Shown here: one piece after another, positions 34,899-36,196 of the stretch | Numbering within the stretch: position 1 is the first letter of the stretch | Layout of the letters: the number at the start of each line of letters is the position of its first letter | Source of the DNA: Desulfobulbus propionicus | GTDB taxonomy: Bacteria > Desulfobacterota > Dissulfuribacteria > Dissulfuribacterales > DYOW01 | Direction of reading: 5' to 3' | NCBI GenBank assembly: GCA_020720325.1 | Contig: DYOW01000016.1 | Span: 1 to 36,196 of the forward strand | Length of the DNA: 36,196 nt | Made by a program: the position numbers and the translations under genes | The notes under the pieces: generated by a model | Database searches by the model: none | Told to the model about the DNA's origin: nothing | What the model saw: the letters and a program-made list of their open reading frames with translations, nothing else

Positions 34899-35678
34899 TT
34901 ATACAGAAAGTTTTTGATTTATAATTTCAGCAATTTTTCTGCCGGAAAGAAGCATGCCGCCAAATATAGGGCCCATCCTGAATGAGCCGAAAGTTGCATT
35001 TGCTGCCATTCCTGCTACATAAACACCGGGAAAAGCCTCTTTTGTATTTTCAAGGGTGGTGGTTTCTGCAATGTCAGCGCACATTGATCTCTCGCCTTCT
35101 ATTTCTCCTGAAGGTGTAAGAAGTTTGTGTCCGCATTTTCTCTGGATTACCTTTAATACTTCAACGGGATGTCCTGTTGCCTCAATAACATACTTGCTTC
35201 TCACAACAAGGGGGTCAATATGAAGACCTGCCATTTCAACAGAAGTCCAGTTAATGACAAGACCGTTTACCCTGCCATTGCTAATAAGGACATCTTCAAC
35301 GGACATAAGGTTAAAAAACTTAGCTCCTGCTTTACAGGCAAGACTGGCAAGGGTTGTGACACATTCCACAGAATCAGCGGTAAAAAGTCCATCTTCTGTT
35401 TCAATGGTTTTTATTCCCAATTCGTTTAATATATCTGAGCCTTCTTTTTGAACGACTATTTCATTAAACATCATTCCACCGCCCCACATTCCACCGCCGA
35501 TTGAAAGCTTTCTTTCAAATACAGCTACTTTTCTACCCATCTTAGCAAGCTCTAGCGCTGCCATCATTCCAGACGGTCCTGCCCCTACAATTGCAACATC
35601 AATATCAAGGTAATCAATAAATTTTTCCATAAACCGTTTGATAATAGCGCGGCTTATTTTAATCTCATCTAATGCCAT
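34899..35678 (-). CDS. thi4: Thi4-type thiazole synthase, sulfide-dependent His form
   Basis: Thi4 builds the ADP-thiazole precursor of thiamine from NAD, glycine and a sulfur source. The 259-residue protein has a FAD/NAD-type fold: VGAGPSG (31-37), [16 protein letters not shown] (55-70) and a C-terminal [19 protein letters not shown]. The residue that is a sacrificial Cys in yeast Thi4 is His153 here (AGLHIDPL). This is the pattern of archaeal and anaerobic bacterial enzymes, which use free sulfide and turn over catalytically. AGGAGA lies five bases before the ATG. No thiamine-pyrophosphate riboswitch is recognisable upstream. Confidence 0.93.
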   Translation of the reverse strand: MALDEIKISRAIIKRFMEKFIDYLDIDVAIVGAGPSGMMAALELAKMGRKVAVFERKLSIGGGMWGGGMMFNEIVVQKEGSDILNELGIKTIETEDGLFTADSVECVTTLASLACKAGAKFFNLMSVEDVLISNGRVNGLVINWTSVEMAGLHIDPLVVRSKYVIEATGHPVEVLKVIQRKCGHKLLTPSGEIEGERSMCADIAETTTLENTKEAFPGVYVAGMAANATFGSFRMGPIFGGMLLSGRKIAEIINQKLSV

Positions 35679-35716
35679 AAGATCTCCTATTATATTTTAC
35701 AAATTTAATCCTATAG

Positions 35717-35745
35717 AGATTACATAAAAAAAACTATTTTTTCAA
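35717..35745 (-). promoter_or_regulatory. Putative sigma-70 promoter of thi4
   Basis: On the minus strand TTGAAA (35745-35740) and TAATCT (35722-35717) are 17 bases apart, with TG directly before the -10. The predicted leader is about 30 bases. Confidence 0.5.
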
Positions 35746-35832
35746 TGGAAATATTTAAGGAAATTTTTTTTATTATTTTTGATCAACTTAATTTGATTAT
35801 CGCTGTTGATTATTTAGAGTCTATTTAAAAAG

Positions 35833-35877
35833 TATAACATATTAAAATAACTTGCAAACAATAGAAAATATGTTATA
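35833..35877. repeat. Perfect 11-bp inverted repeat before the transposase fragment
   Basis: TATAACATATT (35833-35843) and AATATGTTATA (35867-35877) are perfect inverted copies separated by 23 bases, 43 bases before the transposase start. They could lie within the left end of the IS or act as a binding site; the IS terminus itself cannot be fixed from one end. Confidence 0.5.
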
Positions 35878-35919
35878 AAAAGCAAGAAATTTAATAATAT
35901 TGCCACAAAAGGCTTGCAT

Positions 35920-36196
35920 ATGATTCGTCACAATACAAATCCAACCCTACCCTTTGAGGAATTTAAGATACCATTTAGTGGTTCTTTAGATTCAAACAAC
36001 CGCTGGATTAAATTGAGCCGTCTTATTTGATGGGATGCTCTTGCAGAGATATATCACCGGAAAAGAAATCGCGTTCATGGTCGTCCGATAAAATTTGCGC
36101 GACTTGTGATAGCTGCGGTGATAATCAAGCACAAATTGAGACTTACAGACGAGGAGACGGTTTTACACATACAGGAAAACCCTTATCTGCAATATT
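35920..36196 (+). pseudogene. IS1182/IS5-type transposase N-terminus with internal stop, cut by window edge
   Basis: Reading from ATG 35920 gives an N-terminal DUF772-like transposase: TLPFEEFKIPFSGSLDSNNR and WIKLSRLI, then a TGA at codon 37 (36028-36030). In the same frame it continues WDALAEIYHRKR, RGRPIKFARL-type text, LRLTDEETVLHIQENPYLQY to the edge. Relatives have Pro at the stopped position (LIPWDEL). The frame stays open on both sides of the TGA, so this is one broken gene, or a recent nonsense change. It marks an insertion sequence beside thi4. The remaining length is outside the window. Confidence 0.8.

Noticed and set aside
35679-35832. Thiamine-pyrophosphate riboswitch before thi4
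   Set aside because: No CTGAGA or ACCTGAT-type conserved words are present and the leader from the predicted promoter is only about 30 bases.
1-36196. CRISPR array or prophage
   Set aside because: No regularly spaced repeats and no phage structural or integrase genes were seen.

Overview
The window looks like chromosome from an AT-rich, Gram-negative, probably anaerobic bacterium of the Desulfobacterota (deltaproteobacterial) type. LptD, PpiD and MltA imply an outer membrane, periplasm and murein sacculus. The NtrY/NtrX-like pair next to a DUF4390 gene, the DUF4388 (PATAN) receiver protein, HDOD protein, DUF166 protein and a His-type (sulfide-using) Thi4 fit that group. This assignment is inference from gene content; no rRNA is present.

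Layout. 1-2.4 kb: a TerC-type membrane protein, divergent from a DUF4405 membrane protein with a duplicated helical tail, followed at once by a DUF166 protein. 2.4-4.3 kb: PpiD on the minus strand. 4.3-10.8 kb: plus-strand block with an ATP-type PEP carboxykinase, then TIGR02757, PsiE-like, DHH phosphoesterase, FmdB-like zinc ribbon, a GlgC-like nucleotidyltransferase and a glycine-rich repeat protein. LptD follows on the minus strand. 13.1-16.7 kb: a 307-base AT-rich gap, tRNA-Arg(CCT) behind a strong sigma-70-like promoter, a Fic protein lacking the catalytic His, a tRNA nucleotidyltransferase and a YhcC-like radical SAM protein. MenG/UbiE converges on the last.

17.5-25.8 kb, minus strand: an unusual chemosensory-type cluster of a 943-residue CheA with three Hpt-like modules, three consecutive receiver/CheB-like proteins and an HDOD protein, with a D,D-peptidase gene upstream. 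The three CheB-like domains are each missing different catalytic residues. No CheW, CheR, stand-alone CheY or chemoreceptor is in the window. The cluster may be a phosphorelay in which CheB folds act as non-enzymatic output or binding modules.

26.0-35.7 kb: PlsY, then minus-strand NtrX-like, NtrY-like and DUF4390 genes, MltA and malate dehydrogenase (overlapping start/stop), an unrecognised 142-residue protein, a PcnB-like nucleotidyltransferase and Thi4. The right edge holds the start of an IS1182/IS5-type transposase with an in-frame TGA.

The most notable non-coding signal lies in the 135-base gap between DUF4390 and mltA. On the plus strand it has a near-consensus promoter (TTGACA, 16 bases, TACAAT), an 11-bp GC-rich stem enclosing a 58-base loop that is about half C with one G, then eight T. 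This reads as a small RNA gene of about 110 nt whose loop repeats CCUCC, the complement of Shine-Dalgarno cores. It and the CheB-triplet cluster are the two best candidates for undescribed biology.
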